Shown: positions 23,777 through 34,700 of the stretch, one piece after another
Position numbering within the stretch: position 1 is the stretch's first letter
Layout: each line of letters opens with the position of its first letter
From: Apteryx mantelli
Taxonomy: Eukaryota; Chordata; Aves; Apterygiformes; Apterygidae
NCBI RefSeq assembly: GCF_036417845.1
Contig: NC_090013.1
Coordinates: forward strand, 439,001 to 503,000
Reading direction: 5' to 3'
DNA length: 64,000 nt
Notes under the pieces: generated by a model
What the model saw: the letters and a program-made list of their open reading frames with translations, nothing else
Told to the model about the DNA's origin: nothing
Databases searched by the model: none
Position numbers and translations under genes: made by a program

Positions 23777-26700
23777 CTAGCTGGTGCGGAGCTGGTAGTC
23801 TGCGGGGGGGGGGGGCACGGGGGTGAGCCGGGGCCCGGCGCCCCCACCCGGGGGGGCAGGGGGGACACGGGTGGGGGTGGGGGGGTCCCGCCGCCCCCCG
23901 CGCTCACCCCCGCTCTGGGTGATGTAGCGCACCCAGGGCAGCGCCTGGTAGCCGCTCTTCTCGATGATCTTCATGTAGCGCACCTGGCCGCGGCAGCGTC
24001 GGGGGGGGGACACGTGGGGACGCGGGGACGCGGCGCCCCCCCGGCCCCCCGGGGACGCGAGCCGGGGACGGGGAGCCCGGGCAGCCAGGGGACGGGGGGA
24101 CGGGGGCGCGGGGAAGGGCCAGGGGGACGCGGTGGTGGGACGGGGGGACGCAGACCCCGGCGGGGGACACCGGGGGGGGACGGGGAGCCCGGGCAGCAAA
24201 GGGACAGGGTGCTGGGGACGCCGGGAAGGGCCAGGGAGATGCGGCGGTGGGACGGGGGGACGCAGACCCCGGCGGGGGACACTGGGGGGGGACGGGGAGC
24301 CCGGGCAGCAAAGGAACAGGGTGCTGGGGACGCCGGGAAGGGCCAGGGAGATGCGGCGGTGGGACGGGGGGATGCAGACCCCGGCGGGGGACACTGGGGG
24401 GGGACGCTCTTATGGGAGGGGGACGCCAGGATGAGGGGACGCGAGGGGACAGGACGAGGGGGACACGGGACGGGACGCTCTTATGGGACAGGGGACCCCG
24501 GGCAGCGAGGGGACGGGGCACTGGGGACGTGGGGAAGGGCCCCGGGGGACATGGTGGTGGGACGGGGGGACGCAGACCCCGGTGGGGGGACGTGAGGGGG
24601 GGGATGCTCCTATGGGAGGGTGACACCGGGATGAGGGGACACGAGGGGATGGGACAAGGGGGACATGAGGGGGACATGAGGGGGGACACTCTTATGGGAG
24701 GGGGACACTGGGACGAGGGGGCACGAGGGGATGGGACAAGGGGGACATGAGGGGGACATGAGGGGGGGACACTCTTATGGGAGGGGGACGCCGGGACGAG
24801 GGGGACACGAGGGGAGGGGACGCTCTGGTGGGAGGGGGACGCCGGGACGAGGGGTCACAAGGGAATGGGAGGAGGGGGACACGGGACGGGACGCTCTTAT
24901 GGGAGGGGGATGCCAGGACAAGGGGGATGCAAGGGGGACGCTGGGACGAGGGGACACGAGGAGGGGGACACGGGACGGGACGCTCTCACGGGAGGGGGAC
25001 ACGAGGGGGACGCCGGGACGAGGGGGACGCGAGGGCGGCCGGCCCCATCCCGCTCGGCACCTGGATTCCCGAGACGGTGAAGTAGGGGATCTCGAAGCGG
25101 ACGGAGATGGGCGGCCGCCCCTCGTCCTCCTCCTTCTCCACGCTGGGGAGCCCGAAGTGGGCGCGCATCAGGTGCTCCTTGCCCCCCTGCGCGGGCACCG
25201 CCGGTGACCCCCCTGCCACGGGGACCGCGGGGACCCCGGCGTCCGGGCGCCGCGCACCGGCATGGGACGGCACGGCACGGGATGGGACGGGACGGGCACG
25301 GCTCACCGGGAAGGACTTGATGGTCCAGATGACGACGTTCTTCTCCGGCAGGTACTTGGCGGAGCCCACGCTGGTCTTGAACTTGGGCGAGTCGGCGTCG
25401 CTGGGCACCGGCACGGCGATCTCCACCCCGTTGGCCACCGACTGCTTCTTGAACTGCCCCTTGGCCTGGGGTGGGGGGGACACAACGCGGGGGGGGGGGG
25501 GACGGGACGGGACGGATGGGGCTGGCGCGGCCCCGCTCGCCTGGGCGCGACGGGCGAGGAGGGCGTTGGGGGTCTCACCTTGACCATGATCTCCACCCGG
25601 CTGTGGGAGAACTTCTCGATGACCGACTCGATCCAGATGAGCGGCTTCACCTTGGGGCGCACGGAGGAGGAGGAGGAGGAGGAGGAGGAGGAGGAGGAGG
25701 CTCATTCCCGCCCCCATCCCGCCCCCCCCTCCCGGCGAGGGCCCCGGCGTCCGGGCCCACCTGGGTGTTGAGGCGGTAGGACATGAGCTCGAAGTCGCCG
25801 TCGGGGGGCACGAAGGAGATGGTGCGGTCGTTGTCGAAGCGCGAGAGCCGCACGCACTGGTGGAACTTGACGTCCTCCAGCTCCACCGACTTGTTCTTGC
25901 CCCCTGGGAGCGGAGCGGGACGGGCTCAGGCGGGGACGGGGACGGGGATGGGGATGGGGACGGGGATGGGGATGGGGACGGGGCGCCCGGCGCCCGCACT
26001 CACGTCCCGTCAGCTCGAAGAGGACGCGGTCGTTCAGGCCCAGGCGCAGCTCGGGCATCCCCGAGAGGAACACCTTCAGCTTGATGGTGCCCACCACCTC
26101 GCTGAGCAGCACGCTGCCGTTGGCGCTCACCTGCGGGGCGGCGGCAGCCCCGTCACCGGCCCCCGGCCCCCAAAGCCCCCGCGGCCGGCGGAGTCTCCCC
26201 CCCCACCCCAACCCCGGCCCTACCAGCAGGTTCACGGACTCGATGACGTCGATGAAGACCTCGTTCTTCTTGTACTTGATGCCTTCGGACCGCCAGGACA
26301 CGGCGTTGGTGACGGTGGTGGGGACGCGCGACTTCCCCGTGTCCAGCTTGTTGCCCTCCTGGGTGATGTACCTGCAGCCGGGGGGGTTGGGGGGTGAGGA
26401 GGGTCCCGGCGCCCCCCCCAACCCTGCCGTGGGGCCGCCCCCCCCCACCCCCAGCCCCGCTCACTCCTGCAGGATCTTGCTGTCGGTGGTCTGCGGGAAG
26501 CCGAAGTCCATCAGCTCGTCCAGCAGCTCGTAGACGATGACGAAGTTGTCCCGGATGCTCTCCTCCTCCAGCTCCTTGAAGTACTCGGAGAAGACCTGGG
26601 GGGGGGATGGATAGATAGGGGTCACCGTCGGCGGAGCGCCGGCCCCCCGCCGCCCCCCAACCCCAACGGGTCTCACCTCCACCACCTTGTAGAGGAAGGC

Positions 26701-27378
26701 GTAGACCAGGGAGGCGTTGGCGTTCTTCTTGGTGGCGGCCACCACTGGGGCGCCGGCTAAGGAAAGGGGCAGGGCGGGGGGCGGCGGGGGCCGGCGGGGG
26801 CCGCGGCCCGGCAAGGATACGGTAGAGGTTGGCGTGCTTGATCCAGAGGAAGTGGACTTTGCCGTGGGTCAGCAGCGGCGCCAGGGCTCCCTCCTCCTCC
26901 CTCTGCAGCAGCAGGGCCATGAAGTGCTCGATCTCGGCCATGCTCACGTCGCCCTTGTAGTTCCGGCTGATCAGGGGCTGCGGGGCGACGGGGCTCAGCC
27001 GGGGCCGGGGGGGGCTGCTGCACCGTGACCCCCCCACCCGGCCGTGCTGCTCCCGCCGGACCCCCGGGCCGGGGCGGCAGGGGCGGGTTGGGGGGCGGTG
27101 GGGAGCGGGACCCCCACGGACCTACTGCCGCGGGGAGTCGGGGGTCCCTCGCCTGGACACCGGGGCCCCTCGCCTGGATGCCGGGGCCCCCCACCTGGAT
27201 GCCAGGGCCCCCCACCCGGACGCCGGGGCCCCCTGCCTGGATGCCAGGGCCCCTCGCCCAGACGCCAGGGCCCCTCGCCTGGATGCCAGGGCCCCCACCC
27301 GGATGCCAGGGCCCCCACCCGGACGCCGGGGCTCACCTTCCCCTTGAGGTCGAGGATGAAGACGGCGGAGGCGGACAT
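23777..27378 (-). CDS. AP1M2: AP1M2, AP-1 clathrin adaptor mu-2 subunit
   Basis: Medium chain of the epithelial AP-1B adaptor, which recognises tyrosine-based sorting signals for basolateral transport. Twelve exons give an intact 423-aa frame (human 423): 27378-27337, 26977-26821, 26744-26677, 26595-26465, 26371-26224, 26130-26004, 25903-25761, 25650-25579, 25465-25307, 25186-25061, 23983-23908, 23799-23777. It begins MSASAVFILDLKGK|PLISRNYKGDV and ends WVRYITQSGDYQLRTS, the AP1M2-type tail. N-terminal longin-like region about residues 1-140; mu homology domain about 168-421, with blocks SWRSEGIKYKKNEVFIDVIE, VKFHQCVRLSRFDNDRTISF and FEIPYFTVSGIQVRYMKIIE. Exon 8 has an AAG rather than CAG acceptor, preceded by a CCT microsatellite. 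Intron 11 is a 1.1-kb VNTR. Diverges from SLC44A2 about 1.35 kb away. Confidence 0.96.
24060..25040. repeat. GGGGGACG-rich VNTR in AP1M2 intron 11
   Basis: Two repeat families share the intron. At about 24060-24600, units of roughly 110-120 bp combine GCCCGGGCAGCAAAGGGACA, GAAGGGCCAGGGAGATGC and GACGCAGACCCCGG. From about 24400 to 25040, shorter units of about 60-110 bp carry CTCTTATGGGAGGGGGACG and CGGGACGAGGGG. Confidence 0.88.
25664..25700. repeat. GGA microsatellite used as an acceptor tract
   Basis: About 12 GGA triplets on +. Read on the minus strand they are CCT repeats ending about 15 bases before the AP1M2 exon 8 acceptor, so they form its pyrimidine tract. Confidence 0.9.
27150..27336. 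repeat. 20-21 bp repeat in AP1M2 intron 1
   Basis: Nine or so units of CTGGATGCCAGGGCCCC and CCGGACGCCGGGGCCCC. The array reaches the exon 1 donor (minus strand GTGAGCCCCGGCGTCC). The unit is close to the 17-bp motif found elsewhere. Confidence 0.88.
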
Positions 27379-27619
27379 GGCGGGGCGGCGGGGGCCCTCG
27401 CCGCAGGCAGCCGCCGCTTCCTCCTTCCCCGTCACCTGAGCCAGGTGAGCGGCTGCGCCCGCAGGTGAGCCGGGCCTTAAAGGGGACGGAGCCGCCGCCC
27501 GGGGCCCCGGCGTCCCCACGGCAGGGGGGGGGTTTCCACCCCTGCCCGGCCCCACGGCTCTGCCACGGCCCTTCAGCACGATGGGGCCCGGCCGGGAGCC
27601 GCCAGCGTTGCCCTGGGCA
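27379..27619 (-). promoter_or_regulatory. AP1M2 promoter region
   Basis: CpG-rich sequence upstream of the AP1M2 ATG. CAGGTGA/CAGGTGAG E-box-like sites lie at about 27434-27470. No TATA box in the expected place on the minus strand. Confidence 0.35.
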
Positions 27620-28510
27620 GCCCCCGGACGCCTGGGCCCCCATCACAGCCTGGGGAGGGGAGGGGGGGCTGGGCAGGCCCCGGACGCCTGGGCCCCCCAT
27701 CGTGGCCCTGGGGGGCTGCACAGGCCCCGGACACCTGGGCCCCCCATCATGGCCTGGGGGGGGAGGGGGGCTGGGTAGGCCCCGGACACCTGGGCCCCCA
27801 TCACAGCCTGGGGAGGGAAGGGGGGGCTGGGCAGGCCCCGGACGCCTGGGCCCCCATCACGGCCTGGGGGGGGAGGGGGGGCTGGGTAGGCCCTGGACAC
27901 CCGGGCCCCCATCGTGGCCCTGGGGGGCTGCACAGGCCCCGGATGCCTGGGCCCCCATCATGGCCCTGGGGGACTCTGCAGCACCCCGGTGCATGGGGAG
28001 AAGAAGGGCGGGTGTCTGTGCATCCCCCGGATGCTTCGATCCCCATCCCACCCTGGGGGGGGGGCTGGGCAGCACCCAGATGACTTAGTCCCCATCCCAC
28101 AGCGGGGGGGGGGGGTGTCTGTGCATCCCCTGGACACTCGGGACCCCCCATCCCACCCTTGGGGGGGGGGTTGTGCATCCCCCGGACGCCTGGGCCCCCC
28201 ATCCCACCCTGGGGGGGGGGGGTTGTGCATCCCCGGGACGCCTGGGCCCCCCATCCCAAACTGGGGGGGGGTCTGTGCATCCCCCGGACGCCTGGGCCCC
28301 CCATCCCACCCTGGGGGGGGGGGGTTGTGCATCCCCGGGACGCCTGGGCCCCCCATCCCACCCTGGGGGGGGGGTTCTGTGCATCCCCCGGACGCCTGGG
28401 CCCCCCATCCCACCCTGGGGGGGGGGGTTGTGCATCCCCGGGACGCCTGGGCCCCCCATCCCAAACTGGGGGGGGTCTGTGCATCCCCCGGACGCCTGGG
28501 CCCCCCCGGG
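27620..28510. repeat. Minisatellite with CCCGGACGCCTGGGCCC core in the AP1M2/SLC44A2 spacer
   Basis: Two related arrays. At 27620-27960 units of about 47-56 bp join CCCCGGACGCCTGGGCCCCC to CATCACAGCCTGGGGAGGGG. At 28140-28510 units of about 51-52 bp join GTTGTGCATCCC, GGACGCCTGGGCCCCCCAT and CCCACCCTGGGGGG; CCCCCGGACG and CCCCGGGACG units tend to alternate, suggesting a dimer of about 103 bp. Some copies have the CpG changed (GGACACC, GGATGCC). The array fills the spacer between two divergent promoters. Confidence 0.92.
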
Positions 28511-28725
28511 ATGGGCGGGGGCAGGGGGCGGGGCGGCGCCCGGACGCCTGGGCCCCGCAGGCCGCGGCGGGGCGGAGCAGCCTGGGCCCGGCCCCGGGGG
28601 CGGGACGCGGCCCGGTTCCGCCCCGGTCGCCCGGAGCCGCAGGCGCGGCGCCCCGGTGGGAGCAGCGGCGGCAGCAGCGGCGGCGGCGGGTCCCGGAGCG
28701 GCGGCAGCTCCCGCCCGGCCCCGCC
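28511..28725 (+). promoter_or_regulatory. SLC44A2 upstream promoter
   Basis: CpG-rich with several GGGCGG/GGGGCGG GC boxes, one last CCCGGACGCCTGGGCCCC copy at about 28539, and a GCAGCGGCGGC repeat in the probable 5' UTR. No TATA box. Confidence 0.5.
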
Positions 28726-31700
28726 ATGGACGAGGAGGCTCCGGGCCGCAAGGACCCGGGCGGCGCTTACGGTACCGGGACGGGCCCGGCGCGGGGGGGC
28801 GGCGCGGCGCCGGCGGCCCTTTGTCCCCTGCCCGGTCCCCTCCCTCCTTCCCGCCGGGATCCCCATGGATGCGCGTCCCTCCGGCCGGGGGTCCCATTCC
28901 CGGACCCGCATCCCTCCTGCCGGGGGTTCCATCCCCGAATCCGCATCCCTCCTGCCAGGGATCCCCATGGACCCGCATCCCTCCTGCCAGGGATCCCATT
29001 CCCGGACCCGCATCCCTCCTCCTGGGGGTCCCCGGGGGGTCCCATCCCTCCTGCCGGGGATCCCCATGGACCTGCATCCTTCTGGCCAGGGATCCCCATG
29101 GACCCGCATCCCTCCTGCCAGGGATCCCATTCCCGGACCTGCATCCCTCCTCCTGGGGGTCCCCATGGATCCGCATCCCTCCGGCCAGGGGTCCCATCCC
29201 CGGACCCGCATCCCTCCTGCCAGGGATCCCCATGGATCCACATCCCTCCGGCCGGGGGTCCCATTCCCGGACATGCATCCCTTCTCCTGGGGGTCCCCAT
29301 GGACCTGCATCCCTCCTGGGCTCCCATCCCTCCCACTCCCGGGGGTCCCCTCCCTGCATCCCCATCCCTCCCGGTGTCACCTCCAGGTCCCCATCCTGCC
29401 CGGAGACCCCCATTGCCGGTGTCAGCCCCTTTGGGGGGTCCCTGGGTTTGGGGACCATCAACCCCAGCCTGGAGCAGGAGCCGTGTCCCGGCCGGACGCC
29501 TCGGTATCCGTGGCACAGGCCTGGCGCGGGAGTGGGGGGTCGCGCAGCTCTGCCGTGCCTGGAGCATCCGGCAGCGTCGAGGCCCAGCTGGCTCCCGCCT
29601 CACACCCGGGGCCTCTCCCGCTCCGGGAGCCCGGGCAGGCGGCTCCTCCTGGCATCCCGGCAGCTCCGGCTGGGAACGGCGCCGGGGTCTCACTGCTCCT
29701 GGCTCGGGGGCTTCGCTCATGCCCGGCGGCACGCGAGCGGCCGGGCTGCCCATGGGAACCGGCCCCGGCGCCTCCCTCGCCCGCGGGAACCGGCCGGCCC
29801 CTAGGATGCTCCGGGCTCCACGGTGGCACCCGGCAGCCTCGGGGTCCCCCGAGCCCGGAGAGGGCCACGGGGCTTCCCACACTCGGGCGGAGGCCACGGG
29901 AACCGGGACGCGGCCCATTCCTGGCCCCGGAGCGGCGGCCGCGAGCCAGGCGCCTTCGTCCCGCTTCGTTAGCGGCGCGACCGCGGGCGGCAGCTCCGGC
30001 GACCGTTTGCTGCCCGTCATTGTTCGCCGACATCCTGCCTGCGGCCGGGAGGGGAAGTCGCCACCGCCACCGCCGCCGCCGGGGCGGCTCCGGTTTTCCC
30101 GTGGCGGCGGGACGCGGCCCAGCCGGCTCGGAGCGCCCGGCGAGGGCGAGGAGGAGGCAGCGGCAGCCCGGGAACGCCGCTCCGCGCTGGCACCCAACGG
30201 GCTCCCTCGAGCTTGGCTTGGCTCGGCCAAGCCGCGGCCGTTCCCAGGCCCGGATGGCTCCCGCGGGAAGGCGGCCGGTGCCTCGCTTCCCGCCGGGGCG
30301 ATGCCCTTCCCTTTGCAACGCCGGGACCGAACCGATCCCGATCCTGATCCCGATCCTGATCCCACCCGGCCCTTTCCGGGCGCCTCTTCTCTCCCCGGCC
30401 CTCGGTGCCGGTGGGAATCGCGGCCGGCCCCGACGTGGTGCCGCGGGTTTCTATTCCCGACCGCCAGCCCCGGCGTCTGGGAGTTATTTATTTACAGCCT
30501 AAATATAGCGAGGAGGGCGGCGAGCCGAGCCCGGCCCGGCCGGAGGGGGGTGAAAAGCCCTGTGTGTCCCGCGGCCGTAAACAAGCCGGCGCCCTGTCGG
30601 CTTCGCTCCGCGCTCCGGAGCCGCCGCTCGAGCCGGCACCTTGCAAAGAGGGAGGAAGTCGCCGGCTCGCGCTGCCGGTTGGGGGAAAAAACACCCTGAA
30701 AGCGGGGTGAGGAGGAGGAGGAGGAGGAGGAGGAGGAGGAGGAGGCTGGCACCTGCGGCCGGGGGAGGGCTCGCATCCGCCTCCCGCTTCCTGGGCTCAG
30801 CTGCGCTTTGCACCGGCGGCGGCGGCAGCGGCGGTGGGAGCCCCGTTCCCGTGCCGGCGGGATCCGTGCGGCCATCCGGATCCGTGCAGCCGTCCGGATC
30901 CGCGGAGCCTTTAAAGGCGTTTGCAGGCCAGAGTTGTGCGCGTGCCGGTGGCTCGGCTCCGCTCGGCTCCGCTCGGCACGCGGGGAGCTGCGTCGCCGGG
31001 TCCGTCCGGCTCGCTCCGGCTCGTGCGGCGGCATCCCGGACGGGAACGCGGAGCCGTGCGCCCACCGGCATGGCGAGGGACGCGGAGGGCGGCTCCGGCA
31101 CGCGCGGTAAGGCCGGGCGCCCTCGGATGCGTCCGCTCTGGGATGCGGCTGCGGGTTGGGAGCGGGAGCGGGGCCGAGCCCTCGCCTGCGCCCAGGGGCA
31201 GAGCAAAGTAAACTGGGAAAGATAAGGAGGGGGGAAAAAAGCACGAAAGCGGCGGTTTTCCCGGTGTCCTCTTCCGTGGTCGGTGGGAAGGGCGTCTCCA
31301 GCGCTTGGTTAACGCCTAACGACTCCGGCCAGCGCTGGACCGGGTCAACGAGTTCCGGCTCGGCCGCGGTTAGTCACCGTGCTTGGCTCGGCGTTCCCGG
31401 CCGGAGCGGCCGCACTGGCTCCGCGGGGCGCCCGGGGTGCGGCCGCCGGGAAGGGCCCCTTCTCCCGGGCGTCGCTGCCGGAGGCGCCGGCTGCTCCGCT
31501 GAGATTAGGAGCTGGAGAGGCCCCGGCTGGGAGGTGCAGGGTGGGAAGTCTCCAGGCGCTCGGCTCGGCGACGGCCGCCTTCTCCGGGCACAGGATGCTC
31601 CGCGGGAAAACCCGCTGCCAGCGTCCCCGCCGCCCGGCTGAGACCGGCCGCGCTCGTGACGGCGCGGCCAAGCCGGCGCCCTCCGCCCGCTGGCGTCCCC

Positions 31701-34700
31701 AGGGAACGCGGGCACGGAGCTGGCCCAAATCCCACCCTAAAAATAAAACGGGAAAGGGGATGGCGTTGATCGCTGCTGCGAGCGGAGGCGGCCGGCGGCC
31801 TTGCTGCGGGGCGGGGGGGGGGGGGGGCAGCGCGCTTTGGGGCGCTTTGCTCCGTGCCAGCCTTGCTCCGCTCCTCCGGGCCCCGGCCCTCGGAGCGTTG
31901 CCGCCGCCCCGGTCAGGCCTCCGGCTGCTTTCCAGCTCCCGGGATTCGCCTGCCCGTCTCCCGGGCCTCACGGCGGGCCGGCCCCTCTAATGCCGCTGAA
32001 GCGGTTTGGGGAACTTCCATTCCTTTGGAAAACTCCCAGGAGCGGAATGGAAACACTTTCGGAGAGAACTGTTTGGAGAACTCCGTGGAAACTTGTTTTC
32101 CAGTCGGATAATTGTTTCCACGCCTGGAAACCGGAGGCATTGCAAGGAGAGAACCGGCACTCGGGGGTCATTTGCTCCGGATTCTCGCGCTCTCCAGCCC
32201 CTTGCCGGAGCTTCCCTGTGTCCGGCTCCCCGTGCCCGGCTGTTTGACCCTGTCGCTTGATCGCCTCCGGCAGCGGCTCGCTGCCGGGATCCGAGCAGGG
32301 CGTAGGAGGAAAACGCCGGGAGGCGAGGGGGGGGTGTGTGCCCGGACTGCGGAGGCTCCCGGGAGCTGCCCGGCGCGGGAACGCGTTATTCCGCAGCCCC
32401 CGTAAATCCCGCCTGCGGCCTGGTCCGGCCCGGCCCGCTCCGAGGCGGCCGCGGGATGGCGGGAGCGTGCGGACGAGAGCTCCCTTCTCCTTCCCGGGGG
32501 CGCGGGGGTGGTTTCGGCGTTCCCGGAGCGCCCGCCGGGGAGGGCAGGAGGACGGGGAAGCCCGTCCCGCCGTCCCAGCCTTTCCCGGCCGCTCTGCTTT
32601 CCGAGCACGTTTCTCCCCGTCTCCGCAGGGACGCCGCAGAAATATGACCCGACATTCAAAGGTCCCATTTACGACCGGTAAGAGCAGCCGCCGGGAGGTT
32701 CGGGCTGTTCCCTCGGAGCCGCTCCGGCAGCCGGGGGGGAGGTTGGGCGGCTCCGGCAGCTCCGAGCCCCCGGCTCATGTCCCCCATCCCCGCTCCGCTC
32801 CCTGGCGCAGGGGCTGCACCGACGTCGTGTGCTGCGTCCTGCTGGTCCTCGCCATCGTGGGCTACGTCATCGTGGGCGTCGTGGGTACGTCCCGCTCTTT
32901 CCCACCGTGCCGTTTCGGGGCGTTTTCCCACCGTGCCGGCTGCGCGAGGGCTCGGGGTGCCGGGAAGAGCCGGCGGCGGCGACGACGTTCCTTCCCCCGG
33001 GTTGATTTGGACGGGGAGCAGCAGGGTCCCGCCGGCGGCGAATGGCGCATTGCGGGTCCGGCGCGGGAAAGCGGGGAGGAAAAGCCTCCCGGGTGACCGG
33101 AGCCGCTTTCTTTCCCCAGCCTGGACGCACGGAGACCCCCGGAAGGTGATTTACCCCACGGACAGCCGCGGGCAGTTCTGCGGCCAGCAGGGAACCCCCA
33201 ACGAGTAGGTGCCTCCGTCCCGCCTCCTTCGGGCGCCGGCGATTGGGGACGGTGCCCCGATGGGCGCGCGGGCGATGCCGGGGCGGTCCCGGAGCCTGAC
33301 GCATCCGTCTGTCTGTCTGTCCGTCTGCAGGAACAAGCCTTTCCTCTTCTACTTCGACATCGTGAAGTGCGCCAGCCCGCTGGTGCTGCTGGAGTTTCAG
33401 TGCCCGACCACGCAGGTACCGCGTGTTCCCGCTCCCGGCGTTCCCGCGCCGGGGCGCTGCCGACGGAGGAGCCGGGCGCGCTCCGGCAGTGGTGGGGGAA
33501 CGGGGCTGCGCGCCGCCCCCGGACTCGCGCCCGCTCCGCTAACGCTTCCAGATCTGCGTGAGCCGCTGTCCGGATCGGTACCTCACCTACCTGGGAGCCT
33601 ACAGCGCCGGCTCTCCCGGAGACCTGGAGTACTACCGGCAGTTCTGCGTCCCCGGCTTCAGGAACCTGCGGAAGGTGGGTGGCCGGAGCCGGGAGCCCGG
33701 CCTCGGTGCCCGTGGCGGGAATCGCTTCCCCAGCGCCACGACGGGCGATTTTTGTTTGCTTTTCCTTCCTTTCGGTGTTTCCTTCTCTGCCTGCATCCCG
33801 GCGCGCCGCGATTCCCCACCTGCGGGTTGATCTCCGGCTTGTCCGTCTCTCTCACTCTTCCAGTCTCCCATCGAGGTGCTGAAGGATAAGGAGTGTCCGG
33901 CCATGCTTATTCCCAGCACGCCACGTACGTCGGGGGCGTTAGGGCCGATTTGCAAACCGCGACCCTGTTTGCCCCCGGGCGCCCTCCCGCCGCGGCTTCC
34001 CTGGGACCGGGAGGGAAAGGGATTCCCAGGAAGGGATTCCCAGGCGGGATTCCCAGGCGGGATTCCCAGGCGTTGCTCCCTCGCGCTGGGGCCAGGGACA
34101 GCTCCTTCCCGGGAGCCTCTCGGGACGTGGGACGGGAGCAGCCGCGCGGATCGGGCCGTCCCTTTTCCATTTCCCACGTCCCTTTTCCGGTCCCTGCTCC
34201 CGCCGGCGCTCCTCGGCCTCGGCGCCGCGCTCGCCGCCCTCCCTGACGCCCCCCGTGCCTCTCGCGCAGTGGCTCGCCGCTGCTTCCCCGCCGTGCACGC
34301 CAAGAAAGGCGTCATCATGGTCGGCAACGAGACGACCTACGACGATGGCCACGGGCGCCGCAGGAACGTGACGGAGCTGCTGGAAGGGGCCAAGTGAGTC
34401 GGCGGCCTCCCCGGGAAGCGGCGCGCCGCTCCGCTCGCGGAACGGCCCGGGAAACTGCCCGTGCCGCCACGGTCCCGGCCGCTAAAATCCGCAGTGATGA
34501 CCGTAATAGCACGGCAGGGATGCGGCTGCCCCCGGGGAGCCTCCTGCTTGCAACGAGCTGCTCCGCTGCTGCTGTATTCCCGATAGGAGAAACACGCGTT
34601 TTCCTGTGCCAGCGCTCCGGGATCACGCAAATTTACTGATTAACGAGCCTAAATGGAGGAGGGGGCGAAGGGAAAGCGCCTGGCTCAACGCTGCCGCGAG

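Noticed and set aside
27914-30502. Open frame of over 800 codons through the SLC44A2 promoter and intron 1
   Set aside because: It reads through two minisatellites and crosses the real first exon in another frame; no domain recognised.
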